A stretch of DNA of 64,000 bases, taken from Streptomyces himalayensis subsp. himalayensis. Its GTDB lineage: Bacteria > Actinomycetota > Actinomycetes > Streptomycetales > Streptomycetaceae. The first letter of the stretch is position 1. Each line of letters begins with the position of its first letter. The notes under the pieces were generated by a model. The model was not told the DNA's origin, did no database searches, and worked only from the letters and a program-made list of their open reading frames with translations. Positions 27,960-40,381 of this stretch are shown piece after piece. The DNA lies in NCBI RefSeq assembly GCF_013778455.1, contig NZ_JACEHE010000001.1:496001-560000 (forward strand). The letters are read 5' to 3'. The translations under genes were made by a program, and so were the position numbers.

Positions 27960-28643
27960 TCACGCGCTCGCCGTACGCGCCTCCCGCACCAGGGGTATGT
28001 AACGGTCCCAGTCCCAGTGCGGCCCCGGGTCCGTGTGGTCCGTGCCCGGTACCTCGACGTGCCCGATGATGTGCTCCCGGTCGACCGGTATCTCGTACCG
28101 CGCGCATATCCCGGCCGTCAGCCGCGCCGACGCGCGGTACATCGCATCCGTGAACGACGACTCCTGGTCGACGAAGCCCTCGTGCTCGATGCCGACGCTC
28201 CGCTCGTTGTACGCCCGGTTGCCCGCGTGGAACGCCACGTCCAGCTCGCGGATCATCTGGGCTATGTGTCCGTCCTTGCGCACCACGTAGTGCGAGGCGG
28301 CCCCGTGGCCCGGGTCCCGGAAGACCTTCAGCGCCGTCGCGTAACTGCCCTGTGCGACATGGATGATCACGCGGTCGATCTCGTAGTCGTCGGGACGGTC
28401 CGCCCGCCGCCGGTTCGCCGAGGATGCCGCCACCCACTGCGCGCCCCGGAAGTCGACCTCGCCCTCCCTGCGGTCCTTCGCCACGCCCGGGATACGCCAC
28501 CACACGCGCCCCAGCTCGTCGCGCGCGAGCCCGGCCGCACTCACGGCGGCCGCCGCACCGCCGATGAGCAGCGCGCGCCGCCCGAGGTGCCGGTCCGTGT
28601 CCTTCGCCGCCCGGTGGCTTCCCGGGCTCTTCTGATCCCCCAT
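27960..28643 (-). CDS. N-acetylmuramoyl-L-alanine amidase (amidase_2, exported)
   Basis: Zinc amidase cleaving the bond between MurNAc and the stem peptide. The N-terminal signal has twin arginines ([21 protein letters not shown]), suggesting Tat export. Amidase_2 features: [11 protein letters not shown] (first Zn His), [26 protein letters not shown], and [23 protein letters not shown] (second His and the Asp). 227 aa from ATG 28643; a longer frame to 28820 overlaps mnmA and is not used. Divergent from mnmA with about 60 bases between; T7-lysozyme/PGRP-like size. Confidence 0.9.
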   Translation of the reverse strand: MGDQKSPGSHRAAKDTDRHLGRRALLIGGAAAAVSAAGLARDELGRVWWRIPGVAKDRREGEVDFRGAQWVAASSANRRRADRPDDYEIDRVIIHVAQGSYATALKVFRDPGHGAASHYVVRKDGHIAQMIRELDVAFHAGNRAYNERSVGIEHEGFVDQESSFTDAMYRASARLTAGICARYEIPVDREHIIGHVEVPGTDHTDPGPHWDWDRYIPLVREARTASA

Positions 28644-28703
28644 GTGATCGTCAACGGATACACGCGGCCTCCGGTTCCCGCCGCCCCGTACCCTGGAAGC
28701 GTT

Positions 28704-29825
28704 ATGACTGAGAACCCGCAGCGCCCCCTCCGCGTCCTCGCCGCCATGTCCGGCGGCGTGGACTCCGCCGTCGCCGCCGCCCGAGCCGCCGAGGCCGGGC
28801 ACGACGTGACCGGAGTGCATCTCGCCCTGTCGGCGAACCCGCAGTCGTTCCGCACGGGCGCGCGGGGCTGTTGCACCATCGAGGACTCACGCGACGCCCG
28901 CCGCGCCGCCGACGTCATCGGCATCCCCTTCTACGTCTGGGACCTCGCCGAGCGGTTCCGTGAGGACGTCGTCGAGGACTTCGTCGCCGAGTACGAGGCC
29001 GGACGCACCCCGAACCCGTGCCTGCGCTGCAACGAGAAGATCAAGTTCGCGGCGCTGCTCGACAAGGCGCTCGCGCTGGGCTTCGACGCGGTCTGCACCG
29101 GTCACTACGCCAAGGTGATCCTGAACGAGGACGGCACCCGCGAGCTGCACCGCGCCTCCGACATGGCGAAGGACCAGTCGTACGTCCTCGGAGTCCTGGA
29201 CGAGAAGCAGCTTGCGCACGCGTTGTTCCCGCTCGGCGACACGGTCACCACCAAGGACGAGATCCGCTCGGAGGCCGAGCGCCGCGGGCTCGCCGTCGCA
29301 CGCAAGCCCGACAGCCACGACATCTGCTTCATCGCGGACGGCGACACCCAGGGCTTCCTCGCGCAGCGGCTGGGTAAGGCCGAGGGCGACATCGTCGACG
29401 AGTCCGGCGCCAGGCTGGGCACGCACGAGGGGGCGTACGGCTTCACGATCGGCCAGCGCAAGGGCCTGCGCATCGGCACCCCGGCGCCCGACGGCAAGCC
29501 GCGCTACGTGCTGGACATCTCGCCGGTGAACAACACGGTGACGGTCGGCCCGGCAGCCTCCCTCGACGTCTCGCGCCTCACCGCGATCAAGCCCCGCTGG
29601 TGCGGCGTCGCCCCGGCGGGCCCTGGCACGTACACCGCGCAGCTGCGCGCCCACGGCGGCGAGACGCCCGTGACCGCCGAGGTCGTGGGCGACGAGCTCC
29701 AGGTCACCTTCGACGAGCCGGTACGCGGCGTCGCCCCCGGCCAGGCGATCGTGCTGTACGACGGCACGCGCGTGGTGGGCTCTGCGACGATCGCTACGAC
29801 CACGCGCGCGACGGCCGTCGCCTGA
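28704..29825 (+). CDS. mnmA: tRNA-specific 2-thiouridylase
   Basis: Adds sulfur to U34 of certain tRNAs, using ATP and persulfide from a cysteine desulfurase. PP-loop [16 protein letters not shown] near residue 13; the two catalytic cysteines are in [12 protein letters not shown] (about residue 107) and [10 protein letters not shown] (about 203); DQSYVLG matches the family. 373 aa, typical. ATG 28704. Its nearby cysteine desulfurase gene is a plausible sulfur donor. Confidence 0.96.
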   Translation: MTENPQRPLRVLAAMSGGVDSAVAAARAAEAGHDVTGVHLALSANPQSFRTGARGCCTIEDSRDARRAADVIGIPFYVWDLAERFREDVVEDFVAEYEAGRTPNPCLRCNEKIKFAALLDKALALGFDAVCTGHYAKVILNEDGTRELHRASDMAKDQSYVLGVLDEKQLAHALFPLGDTVTTKDEIRSEAERRGLAVARKPDSHDICFIADGDTQGFLAQRLGKAEGDIVDESGARLGTHEGAYGFTIGQRKGLRIGTPAPDGKPRYVLDISPVNNTVTVGPAASLDVSRLTAIKPRWCGVAPAGPGTYTAQLRAHGGETPVTAEVVGDELQVTFDEPVRGVAPGQAIVLYDGTRVVGSATIATTTRATAVA

Positions 29826-29851
29826 CGGCCGTCGCCTGACGGCCGTCGCCT
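29810..29851. repeat. 14-bp tandem repeat x3 at the end of mnmA
   Basis: Three exact copies of GACGGCCGTCGCCT (29810-29823, 29824-29837, 29838-29851). The first codes for the last residues of MnmA and the stop codon falls at the join with the second. Likely slippage product. Confidence 0.8.
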
Positions 29852-29853
29852 GA

Positions 29854-29885
29854 CGCCCCCGACCCGGAGGCCGGTCCTCGGGGGC
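29854..29885 (+). terminator. Hairpin after mnmA
   Basis: GCCCCCGA (29854-29861) pairs with TCGGGGGC (29878-29885), 16-nt loop itself partly self-complementary (GGAGGCCGGTCC). Probable terminator right after the tandem repeat. Confidence 0.6.
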
Positions 29886-29930
29886 GCGTGTCCGAGGGGC
29901 GCGTGTCCTTCCGCGTGTCCTTCGGAGGCC

Positions 29931-29981
29931 GTGTCAGCGCTGCCTGGTGGACACATACGTGTCAGCGCTGCCTGGCGGACA
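29931..29981. repeat. 23-bp direct repeat duplicating a gene 3' end
   Basis: 29931-29953 and 29959-29981 are the same in 22 of 23 positions. The right copy holds the stop codon and last codons of the minus-strand gene that ends at 29962; the left copy is outside it. Confidence 0.7.
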
Positions 29982-30465
29982 GATAGTGGTGCAGTACGCC
30001 GCCCAGTTCGGTGCACCACGTCTGCAGCGCGGACATACGGCGCGCCTTCACCCGGCACTCGAACATCCGGCCGTCGAGGAGTACCGCCGCCACGCACAAG
30101 TAGGCGCCGTAGGACTGGAACTGGACCGTCTGCAGATGCGGCCACGGGAAGTCGGCCGCGTAGACGCCCTGTGAGAAGTGCACGCCCTCGGGGCCGACGG
30201 CCACGCCGTTGTCGGCGTCGGCGGCCAGGAACTCGGGGCCGTCCGGCGGTGCCACGGGCGCCGACGGGTAGGGCGGCGGGACCGGTGTCGGCGGGACCGG
30301 TGCCGCTGGGGGAGGAGAGGCGGGTACTGCGGACTGGTACGGAGCGGGCGGAGCCGCGGGCTGGGACGCTGAAGCCGGGGCCGCGGGCTCGAACGGCGGG
30401 GGCGGCGGGCCGAAGCCTCCCGGAGCGGCCTGACCACCGCCGTGCCTCTGTTCCATACCCGTCAT
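29962..30465 (-). CDS. Hypothetical protein with Pro-rich N-terminus
   Basis: 167 aa. First 75 residues are of low complexity, rich in Pro, Ala and Gly (GFGPPPPPFEPAAPASAS...), probably disordered. The C-terminal 90 residues form a compact domain: FLAADADNGVAVGPEGVHFSQGVYAADFPWPHLQTVQFQ, then LLDGRMFECRVKARRMSALQTWCTELGGVLHHYLSARQ, which looks like an alpha/beta domain of a conserved Streptomyces family. ATG 30465 has GGAGGGG at 6-7 nt. No function can be named. Confidence 0.7.
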   Translation of the reverse strand: MTGMEQRHGGGQAAPGGFGPPPPPFEPAAPASASQPAAPPAPYQSAVPASPPPAAPVPPTPVPPPYPSAPVAPPDGPEFLAADADNGVAVGPEGVHFSQGVYAADFPWPHLQTVQFQSYGAYLCVAAVLLDGRMFECRVKARRMSALQTWCTELGGVLHHYLSARQR

Positions 30466-30514
30466 GCCCGTCCCCTCCAAGATCTCCGTGGCGTCACCCC
30501 GGTTCTACAGGGTT

Positions 30515-30841
30515 CTACCCCACCACCTCGGCCTCGTAGAAACAGAGGTGGTCCTTGATCTCGGCCACGTCCGGCTTCGGGTCCGGGTACGCCCACACCA
30601 GGTCCGGTGCGCCCGGCACCGACCAGTAGGACGCAGTGCCCTTGAACGGGCAGTACGTGTGGGTCTCCGAGGGCGTCAGCAGGTGCGTGCGGACGTCCTC
30701 CGGAGGCAGGTAGTAGCGCACCGGACAGCCGGTTTCGCGCAGCACGACGGGGCGCCGGCTCTCCGCGAGTACCTTCCCCTCGTGCACCACGCGCACGTGC
30801 TCCGTGCCCTGCTCGACAGTGATGGTGTGTCCTTCGGCCAT
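30515..30841 (-). CDS. DUF427 domain protein
   Basis: 108 aa, single DUF427 domain: VRVVHEGKVLAESRRPVVLRETGCPVRYYLPPEDV, then the conserved THTYCPFKGTASYWSV segment and CFYEAEVV near the end. Proteins of this type are cytoplasmic and of unknown activity. ATG 30841. Head-to-head with the LOG-like gene, 50 bases apart. Confidence 0.85.
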   Translation of the reverse strand: MAEGHTITVEQGTEHVRVVHEGKVLAESRRPVVLRETGCPVRYYLPPEDVRTHLLTPSETHTYCPFKGTASYWSVPGAPDLVWAYPDPKPDVAEIKDHLCFYEAEVVG

Positions 30842-30892
30842 GTAAGGCACAGCGCGTGACGGGCCGGAGTTCTTCCCCCGTACGGTAGGCGC

Positions 30893-31432
30893 ATGAATAT
30901 CTGTGTCTTCCTTTCCGCAGCCGACCTCGACGACCGCTACACGTGCCCCGCGCGGGAGTTCGCCGAACTGCTGGGAAAGGGAGGGCACACCCTGGTGTGG
31001 GGCGGTTCCGACGTGGGGCTCATGAAGGTCGTCGCGGACGGTGTGCAGGAGGCGGGCGGGCGGCTCGTCGGCATCTCCGTCGACTTCCTGTCGTCCAAGA
31101 CGCGGGCGGGTGCCGACGAGATGGTGATCGCGAAGGATCTCTCCGAGAGGAAAGCGCTGCTTCTGGAGAGGGCCGACGCGATCGTGATCATGGTCGGTGG
31201 GACCGGGACGCTGGACGAGGCCACCGAGATCCTGGAGCTCAAGAAGCACGGCCTGCACACCAAGCCCGTGGTACTGCTCAACGCGGCGGGTTTCTACGAC
31301 GGGCTCAAGGAGCAGTTCCAGCGGATGGAGGACGAGGGCTTCCTGCCGCTGCCCCTCAACGAGCTGGTGTTCTTCGCGGAGGAGCCGGTGGGGGCGCTGG
31401 CCTACCTCGAAGAGTCGCTCGGCACCCAGTGA
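30893..31432 (+). CDS. LOG-family nucleotide-binding protein
   Basis: 179-aa Rossmann-like protein of the TIGR00730/LOG (cytokinin riboside monophosphate phosphoribohydrolase) family. N-terminal NICVFLSAADL, GGSDVGLMKVVADGV near residue 40, and the family catalytic motif PGGxGTxxE is present as VGGTGTLDEATE near residue 102 (Val in place of the first Pro). Might cleave nucleoside monophosphates to free base and ribose phosphate. ATG 30893. Confidence 0.82.
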   Translation: MNICVFLSAADLDDRYTCPAREFAELLGKGGHTLVWGGSDVGLMKVVADGVQEAGGRLVGISVDFLSSKTRAGADEMVIAKDLSERKALLLERADAIVIMVGGTGTLDEATEILELKKHGLHTKPVVLLNAAGFYDGLKEQFQRMEDEGFLPLPLNELVFFAEEPVGALAYLEESLGTQ

Positions 31433-31490
31433 CACGCGGTGAATCGCCGCGGCACTCGGTGACACGCCGTGAATCGCCGGGCATGCAGTG
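31429..31490. repeat. Imperfect direct repeats before the SDR gene
   Basis: Units of about 29 bases, starting GTGACACGC(G/C)GTGAATCGCCG, appear twice and partly a third time between the LOG and SDR genes. TGACACG-GTGA within each is nearly palindromic. Confidence 0.55.
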
Positions 31491-31507
31491 ATGCGAGCAT
31501 GTGAGAC

Positions 31508-32197
31508 ATGGCTACACATGTGATCACCGGGGCCGGCTCCGGCATCGGCGCGGCCGTCGCCCGGCGCCTCCACGCGCGCGGGGACGACCTGGTGCTGCTC
31601 GCGCGGGACGCCGGCCGCGCCAAGGAGCTGGCCGCCGACTACCCCGGCGCGCGGACCCTCGTGGGCGACCTCGCAGACCCGGACAGGCTGTCGTGGGCGT
31701 TCTCGCACCAGACCCTGCCCGACCGGATCGACTCGCTGCTGCACATCGCGGGCGTCGTCGACCTCGGCCCCGTCGGCGAGCTCACCCCGAAGACATGGCG
31801 CAGCCAGCTGAACGTCAACCTGATCGCCCCCGCCGAACTGACCCGGCACTTCCTGCCGCAACTCCGGGTCGCCCAGGGACACGTGGTGTTCGTGAACTCG
31901 GGCGCGGGCCTGAACGCCCACGCCGACTGGTCCGCGTACGCCGCATCCAAGCACGGCCTGAAGGCCCTGGCCGACTCGCTGCGCCACGAGGAGCACGCGA
32001 ACGGCGTCCGCGTCACCTCCGTCTACCCGGGCCGCACGGCCAGCCCCATGCAGGCCAAGGTCCACCAGCAGGAGGGAAAGGAGTACGACCCGGCCCACTG
32101 GATCAGCCCGGAGTCCGTCGCCACGACGATCCTGATGGCCATCGACCTCCCGCGCGACGCCGAGGTCAACGACCTGACGGTGCGGCCGGGCCGCTGA
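31508..32197 (+). CDS. Short-chain dehydrogenase/reductase
   Basis: 229-aa classical SDR. Cofactor site TGAGSGIGAAVARRL near residue 7, LLHIAGVV (NAG-type) near residue 80, Asn in LNVNLIAPAEL, catalytic Ser (FVNSGAGL) and YAASK near residue 140. NADP(H) is likely from Arg after beta2 (LLARDAGR). Substrate unknown. Stands between the LOG-like and MetE-like genes with about 30 bases to the latter. Confidence 0.88.
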   Translation: MATHVITGAGSGIGAAVARRLHARGDDLVLLARDAGRAKELAADYPGARTLVGDLADPDRLSWAFSHQTLPDRIDSLLHIAGVVDLGPVGELTPKTWRSQLNVNLIAPAELTRHFLPQLRVAQGHVVFVNSGAGLNAHADWSAYAASKHGLKALADSLRHEEHANGVRVTSVYPGRTASPMQAKVHQQEGKEYDPAHWISPESVATTILMAIDLPRDAEVNDLTVRPGR

Positions 32198-32228
32198 CCG
32201 GCCCGGGGCTATTTCGTACGCTTCCCCG

Positions 32229-35550
<3,322 letters not shown>

Positions 35551-35557
35551 CGGCTCA

Positions 35558-35599
35558 AGGCCACCCGTTCAGCCCATATCAGATGCATACGGGTGGCCT
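35558..35599 (+). terminator. Hairpin terminator of ligA
   Basis: AGGCCACCCGT (35558-35568) pairs perfectly with ACGGGTGGCCT (35589-35599), just after the ligA stop. Confidence 0.75.
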
Positions 35600-35852
35600 G
35601 GTCGCATTCGGGCAACCGTCGTCGACCGGTGCCCGTGGAAGCCTTCTGCGGCCTACTGTTGAGATGTGCACCTGCCGTGCCCAGCTGCGGTTGGGGCATC
35701 CCCGCTCTTCACACGAGCGCGGGGAAGGGTTTCGGACGCGGTTCCGTCGGCAGCCTCCCGGCTTCCTCCCCAGCTACCGCTGGAGTTGCCCAGGGAGGCC
35801 TCAGGCATCGAGCCGTGTGGCGTGGGCACCGCCGCCTGTGAGAGGGACGGGA
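35600..35852. other. Intergenic region before rmdB-like gene
   Basis: About 250 bases, no gene supported. Contains CCCAGCTACCGCTGGAG (about 35771), which resembles the CAGCTACCGCTGGGAG hairpin module of MITE A (about 6438), perhaps a decayed remnant. Promoter of the GGDEF-EAL gene is expected here. Confidence 0.35.
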
Positions 35853-38138
35853 ATGGAACCGACCGATAGCGCCGCCCCGGACTCACGGCTGCGTGCGCGC
35901 CTTCGCGTACGGCGTGGTCCGGGTGCCGGTCGAACGGGCGTCCGTTGGTCCGTTCGTCGGCCCCCGCGAGGCCCCGACACCAGCGGCCCCAGCGGAAAGC
36001 CCATGGAGAGCGGCCGCAGCCCCGGGCATGTCACGGTCGGTCACGTCCCCGGGCCGGGCGGCTCTGCAGGCACCGAGGACCGGCTCCGTGTACGGGCACT
36101 GCTGCCCGGCGCGGTCGTCGCGGTGGCCTCACTTGCGCTTGCCGCCGGCTTCTACCGGGCATTCACCGGCAGTCGCGGCCTCTTCCCGACCGGCAGCGCG
36201 GGCTGGTCCCTTGCCGTTCTCACCGGCCTCGTCGTCGGGCATCTCGTGGCGTTCGGGCGGGGCCGCTGGTGGAACGGCGCGGGCTCCGGGGCGGCCCTGA
36301 CCCTTGCGGTCCTGCTGCTCTACGGCTGGCTCCCTGCCGGAATGATCAGTCTCGCCGTAGTCGTCCTCGTCAGCATCGCGCGCAGAAACCGCTGGTGGCA
36401 GGGAGCGCTGCACGGCGCCGTCGACATCATCGGCATCGGCGCGGGCGCCCTCGTCATGGCGGTGTTCGGCACGGTGCCGACGGCCGAGAGCCCTTGGTCG
36501 CCTGAGACCTGGGACCTCTACACCGTGCCGGAAGTGGCCCTGGTGGCGGCCGCCTATCTCTCCGTCACCCGCGTCCTCCTCTGGTACGTGCACGCGCCGC
36601 TCACCGGCGGACTGCCGACCGCCACCCGTACCGCCCTGGTCCGGCACGGCATCCTCGCCGGCGCGCTGCTCGGCATCGCGCCGCTGATCTGCGTCGTCGC
36701 GATGGCCGTGCCCGTACTTCTGCCGCTGTTCGCGGTCCCGCTCATCGCCCTCGACTCCACGCTGTGGATCGCCCGCGCACGGGCTGAGGAGCAGCTGCGC
36801 GACCCGCTCACCGGCCTGCCCAACCGGCAGTGGCTCCTTGAGCGCACCTGGGCGGCGCTGGACGACGCGGAGCGCATCGGAGCGCGGTCCGCTCTCCTGC
36901 TGATCGACCTCGACCGGTTCCGATCGGTGAACGACACGCTCGGTCATCTCGCAGGCGACCGGCTGCTCCTGCAGATCGCCGACCGGCTGCAGACGGCCCT
37001 GCCCCGCGGTGCCGAGGCCGCGCGACTCGGCGGCGACGAGTTCGCCGTACTGCTGCCGGTCGCCGACTCCACGACCTCGGCCACGCGGATCGCCCGGGCG
37101 CTCGTCGCCGCCCTCGGCTCCCCGCTCGACCTCGACGGGCTCACCCTCGTCCTGGAGGCCAGCGCCGGCCTCGCCGTGTTCCCCGACCACGCGCTGGACG
37201 CGGAGGGGCTGTTGCGGCGGGCGGACGTCGCGATGTACCAGGCGAAGCGGGACCGTACGGGCGTCGAGGTGTACGAGTCCAAGCGCGACTGCAACACCCC
37301 GGACCGCCTCGGCCTGCTCGGTGACCTGCGGCGGGCGCTGGACGCCTCCGAGGTCGAGCTGCACTACCAGCCGAAGGTCCGCTTCGACGGCCAGGTCGCC
37401 GGACTCGAGGCGCTCGTACGGTGGGTGCATCCCGAGCGCGGCAAGGTGCCGCCGGACGAGTTCATCGCGATCGCCGAGTCGTCCGGGCTGATGCCGCACC
37501 TCACGGAGTACGTGCTGGAGACGGCGCTCGCCCAGGTGGCGCGCTGGCGTGCCCAGGGGCTGCGCGTGCCCGTCGCCGTCAATGTGTCGCCGCGCGACGT
37601 CCACACGCCCGGCTTCGCGGGCGCGGTCGCCGCGCGGCTGGCGCGGCACGGCGTCCCCGCGGGGGCGCTGCAGCTGGAGATCACCGAGCATGTCCTCCTC
37701 GAGGACCCGCAGCGGGCGGCCGACACGCTGGCGGGTCTTACCGGGCACGGCGTGAAGATGTCGCTGGACGACTTCGGCACCGGTTACTCGTCGCTGGTGC
37801 ATCTGCGGCGGCTGCCGGTGAGTGAGCTCAAGATCGACCGGTCGTTCGTTGCCCGGCTCGCCGTGGACGCCCAGGACGCAGAGATCGTCCGCTGCACCGT
37901 CGACCTCGCGCACTCGCTCGGGCTGCTCGTCGTCGCTGAGGGGGTCGAGGACGACGAGACGTGGGAGCGGTTGCGGGATCTCGGGTGTGATGCCGTGCAG
38001 GGGTGGCTTGTCGCGGCCGCCATGCCCGCCGACGAGACGACGGCGTGGTTGCGCGCCCGGGGTACGCGGGGGTGGCAGCGCCCTGCGGCGGCACTACCCG
38101 CGGGTTCCTCGGACCCTTCGGGCCCGGTCCCCACGTAG
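35853..38138 (+). CDS. rmdB: Membrane GGDEF-EAL cyclic-di-GMP protein (RmdB-like)
   Basis: Bifunctional cyclic-di-GMP enzyme. Residues 1-80 are basic; 85-310 contain several hydrophobic helices (LLPGAVVAVASLALAAGFY and others), so it is membrane-anchored. GGDEF domain from LTGLPNR (about 318) with intact [10 protein letters not shown] (about 390). EAL domain intact: EALVRWVHPERG (about 517), NVSPRDV, LEITEHVL, LDDFGTGYSSL (about 638), AEGVED. So both synthesis and hydrolysis are possible; in S. coelicolor the protein at this locus (SCO5495, RmdB, from memory) acts mainly as phosphodiesterase and affects development. ATG 35853 has AGAGGGA at about 8 nt; 761 aa. Gene symbol is by position and architecture. 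Confidence 0.85.
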   Translation: MEPTDSAAPDSRLRARLRVRRGPGAGRTGVRWSVRRPPRGPDTSGPSGKPMESGRSPGHVTVGHVPGPGGSAGTEDRLRVRALLPGAVVAVASLALAAGFYRAFTGSRGLFPTGSAGWSLAVLTGLVVGHLVAFGRGRWWNGAGSGAALTLAVLLLYGWLPAGMISLAVVVLVSIARRNRWWQGALHGAVDIIGIGAGALVMAVFGTVPTAESPWSPETWDLYTVPEVALVAAAYLSVTRVLLWYVHAPLTGGLPTATRTALVRHGILAGALLGIAPLICVVAMAVPVLLPLFAVPLIALDSTLWIARARAEEQLRDPLTGLPNRQWLLERTWAALDDAERIGARSALLLIDLDRFRSVNDTLGHLAGDRLLLQIADRLQTALPRGAEAARLGGDEFAVLLPVADSTTSATRIARALVAALGSPLDLDGLTLVLEASAGLAVFPDHALDAEGLLRRADVAMYQAKRDRTGVEVYESKRDCNTPDRLGLLGDLRRALDASEVELHYQPKVRFDGQVAGLEALVRWVHPERGKVPPDEFIAIAESSGLMPHLTEYVLETALAQVARWRAQGLRVPVAVNVSPRDVHTPGFAGAVAARLARHGVPAGALQLEITEHVLLEDPQRAADTLAGLTGHGVKMSLDDFGTGYSSLVHLRRLPVSELKIDRSFVARLAVDAQDAEIVRCTVDLAHSLGLLVVAEGVEDDETWERLRDLGCDAVQGWLVAAAMPADETTAWLRARGTRGWQRPAAALPAGSSDPSGPVPT

Positions 38139-38326
38139 CGCTCACGCGCCGGGCCACGCGCCCCGTGAGGGGCCTGAGGGGCGGCGGGCCGGGTCGGACC
38201 CACAGGCGTCCAGAACCCCGCAGAGGGCCAGAGGCCAGCCCCCGCCAGGAAACCGTTTCACGGTCACCCGCCCCCGCCCCATAGGATTGGCCCAAACCAC
38301 ACACACTCACCCCAGAGGATCGCTGC

Positions 38327-38623
38327 ATGCCTGGCATCACGCGCGAGGAGGTCGCCCACCTCGCACGGCTGGCGCGTCTGGAGCTGAAGCCCGAAGAGCT
38401 CGACCACTTCGCAGGCCAGCTCGACGACATCATCGGCGCGGTCGCCCGCGTCTCCGAGGTCGCCGACCAAGACGTACCGCCGACCTCCCACCCGCTGCCG
38501 CTGACGAACGTCATGCGCGCGGACGAGGTCCGTCCCTCGCTCACCCCGGAGCAGGCGCTCTCCGGTGCCCCTGCCCAGGAGCAGCAGCGTTTCAAGGTGC
38601 CACAGATCCTGGGGGAGGACTAG
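38327..38623 (+). CDS. gatC: Asp/Glu-tRNA amidotransferase subunit C
   Basis: Smallest subunit of GatCAB, which amidates Glu-tRNA(Gln) and/or Asp-tRNA(Asn). Typical sequence: [33 protein letters not shown] at the N-terminus and [16 protein letters not shown] mid-protein. 98 aa. ATG 38327, followed by gatA after 7 bases. Confidence 0.96.
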   Translation: MPGITREEVAHLARLARLELKPEELDHFAGQLDDIIGAVARVSEVADQDVPPTSHPLPLTNVMRADEVRPSLTPEQALSGAPAQEQQRFKVPQILGED

Positions 38624-38630
38624 GACCACC

Positions 38631-40130
38631 ATGACGGACAGCACCATCATCAAGCTGACCGCGGCCGAGACGGCCGCGAAGATCGCCTCTGGCGAGCTCA
38701 CGGCCGTCCAGGTCACCGAGGCCCACCTCGCCCGGATCGACGCCGTCGACGAGAAGGTGCACGCCTTCCTGCACGTCGACCGCGAAGGGGCGCTCGCGCA
38801 GGCCCGTGCCGTCGACGAGAAGCGGGAGCGCGGCGAGGAGCTCGGCCCGCTCGCCGGCGTGCCGCTGGCGTTGAAGGACATCTTCACCACCGTGGGCATC
38901 CCGACCACGGTCGGCTCGAAGATCCTTGAGGGCTGGATCCCGCCGTACGACGCCACGGTCACCGAGAAGCTCAAGGCCGCGGACGTCGTGATCATCGGCA
39001 AGACCAACATGGACGAGTTCGCCATGGGGTCCTCGACCGAGAACAGCGCGTACGGGCCGACGGGCAACCCGTGGGACGTCACCAAGATCCCCGGCGGCTC
39101 GGGCGGCGGTTCGGCCGCCGCGCTCGCCTCCTACCAGGCGCCGCTCGCCATCGGCACGGACACCGGTGGCTCGATCCGCCAGCCCGCGGCCGTCACCGGC
39201 ACGGTCGGCGTCAAGCCGACCTACGGCGGCGTGTCCCGCTACGGCATGGTGGCGTTCTCGTCGTCCCTCGACCAGGGCGGCCCCTGCGCCCGTACGGTCC
39301 TGGACGCGGCCCTCCTGCACGAGGTGATCGCCGGGCACGACCCGCTCGACTCGACGTCGATCGACGCCCCGGTCCCGCCGGTCGTCGAGGCCGCGCGCAA
39401 CGGCTCCGTCGAGGGCATGCGCGTCGGCGTCGTGAAGCAGTTCGCCGGCGAGGGCTACCAGGCCGGGGTCGTCGAGCGCTTCAACGAGTCCGTGTCGCTG
39501 CTCAAGGAGCTGGGCGCCGAGATCGTCGAGCTGGACTGCCCGTCCTTCGACCTGGCGCTGTCGGCGTACTACCTGATCGCGCCGTCCGAGTGTTCGTCGA
39601 ACCTCGCCCGGTTCGACGGCCTGCGCTACGGCCTGCGTACCGGTGACGACGGCACGCGCTCCGCCGAGGACGTCACCTCGCTCACCCGCGAGGCCGGCTT
39701 CGGCGACGAGGTGAAGCGCCGCATCATGCTCGGCACGTACGCGCTCAGCTCCGGTTACTACGACGCGTACTACGGCTCCGCCCAGAAGGTGCGGACGCTG
39801 ATCAGCCGCGACTTCGAGAAGGCTTTCGAGCAGGTCGACGTGATCGTGTCGCCCACGACACCGACCACCGCCTTCGCGATCGGGGAGCGCGCCGACGACC
39901 CGCTGGCGATGTACCTGGCGGACCTCTGCACGATCCCCGTCAACCTCGCCGGCAACGCCGCCATGTCGCTGCCCTGCGGTCTCGCGCCGGAGGACGGCCT
40001 GCCCGTCGGCCTGCAGATCATCGCCCCCGCGATGAAGGACGACCGCCTGTACAAGGTCGGTGCGGCGGTCGAGGCGGCCTTCGTGGAACGCTGGGGACAC
40101 CCGCTGCTCGAGGAGGCACCGTCGCTGTGA
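38631..40130 (+). CDS. gatA: Asp/Glu-tRNA amidotransferase subunit A
   Basis: Glutaminase subunit of GatCAB with amidase-signature fold. Catalytic triad: Lys in [11 protein letters not shown] (about 82), cis-Ser in [11 protein letters not shown] (about 181 is the nucleophile-region) and Ser of [13 protein letters not shown] (about 157). 499 aa, normal. ATG 38631 just after gatC. Its stop overlaps the GTG of a small gene. Releases ammonia from glutamine that is passed to GatB. Confidence 0.96.
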   Translation: MTDSTIIKLTAAETAAKIASGELTAVQVTEAHLARIDAVDEKVHAFLHVDREGALAQARAVDEKRERGEELGPLAGVPLALKDIFTTVGIPTTVGSKILEGWIPPYDATVTEKLKAADVVIIGKTNMDEFAMGSSTENSAYGPTGNPWDVTKIPGGSGGGSAAALASYQAPLAIGTDTGGSIRQPAAVTGTVGVKPTYGGVSRYGMVAFSSSLDQGGPCARTVLDAALLHEVIAGHDPLDSTSIDAPVPPVVEAARNGSVEGMRVGVVKQFAGEGYQAGVVERFNESVSLLKELGAEIVELDCPSFDLALSAYYLIAPSECSSNLARFDGLRYGLRTGDDGTRSAEDVTSLTREAGFGDEVKRRIMLGTYALSSGYYDAYYGSAQKVRTLISRDFEKAFEQVDVIVSPTTPTTAFAIGERADDPLAMYLADLCTIPVNLAGNAAMSLPCGLAPEDGLPVGLQIIAPAMKDDRLYKVGAAVEAAFVERWGHPLLEEAPSL

Positions 40131-40366
40131 CTGCACTGTCCAAGGCCAAGGGCTTCAAGAAGTCCAAGTCCGGCACGTACCTGTCCATCGCCACCACCGC
40201 GTTCGGCGCGCTCAGTGTCGCGAAGCAGGCCAAGAAGGCCCGCCTCGAGAACGACACGCTGCGGCTCATCGACGCGGCCGTGTCCGCCGCCGCCATCGTC
40301 ACCGGCCTGGCGATCCTCTACCGGGAGCTGAAGCGCCTGGGCGACGACGACGTCCTGCTGGGCTGA
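40127..40366 (+). CDS. Small conserved membrane protein between gatA and gatB
   Basis: 79 aa. Basic N-terminus ([43 protein letters not shown]) then one likely transmembrane helix ([22 protein letters not shown]) and an acidic end. GTG 40127 overlaps the gatA stop (GTGA) and gatB follows 15 bases later, so it is in the gat operon and translationally coupled. No known function or domain. Confidence 0.75.
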   Translation: MTALSKAKGFKKSKSGTYLSIATTAFGALSVAKQAKKARLENDTLRLIDAAVSAAAIVTGLAILYRELKRLGDDDVLLG

Positions 40367-40381
40367 GAGGGAAGTTTCACC

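Noticed and set aside
27003..29825. A 940-codon plus-strand frame running from inside the desulfurase gene through MITE B to mnmA
   Set aside because: Only the part from 28704 is recognisable (MnmA). The upstream part is out-of-frame read of the desulfurase, the element and the antisense of the amidase.
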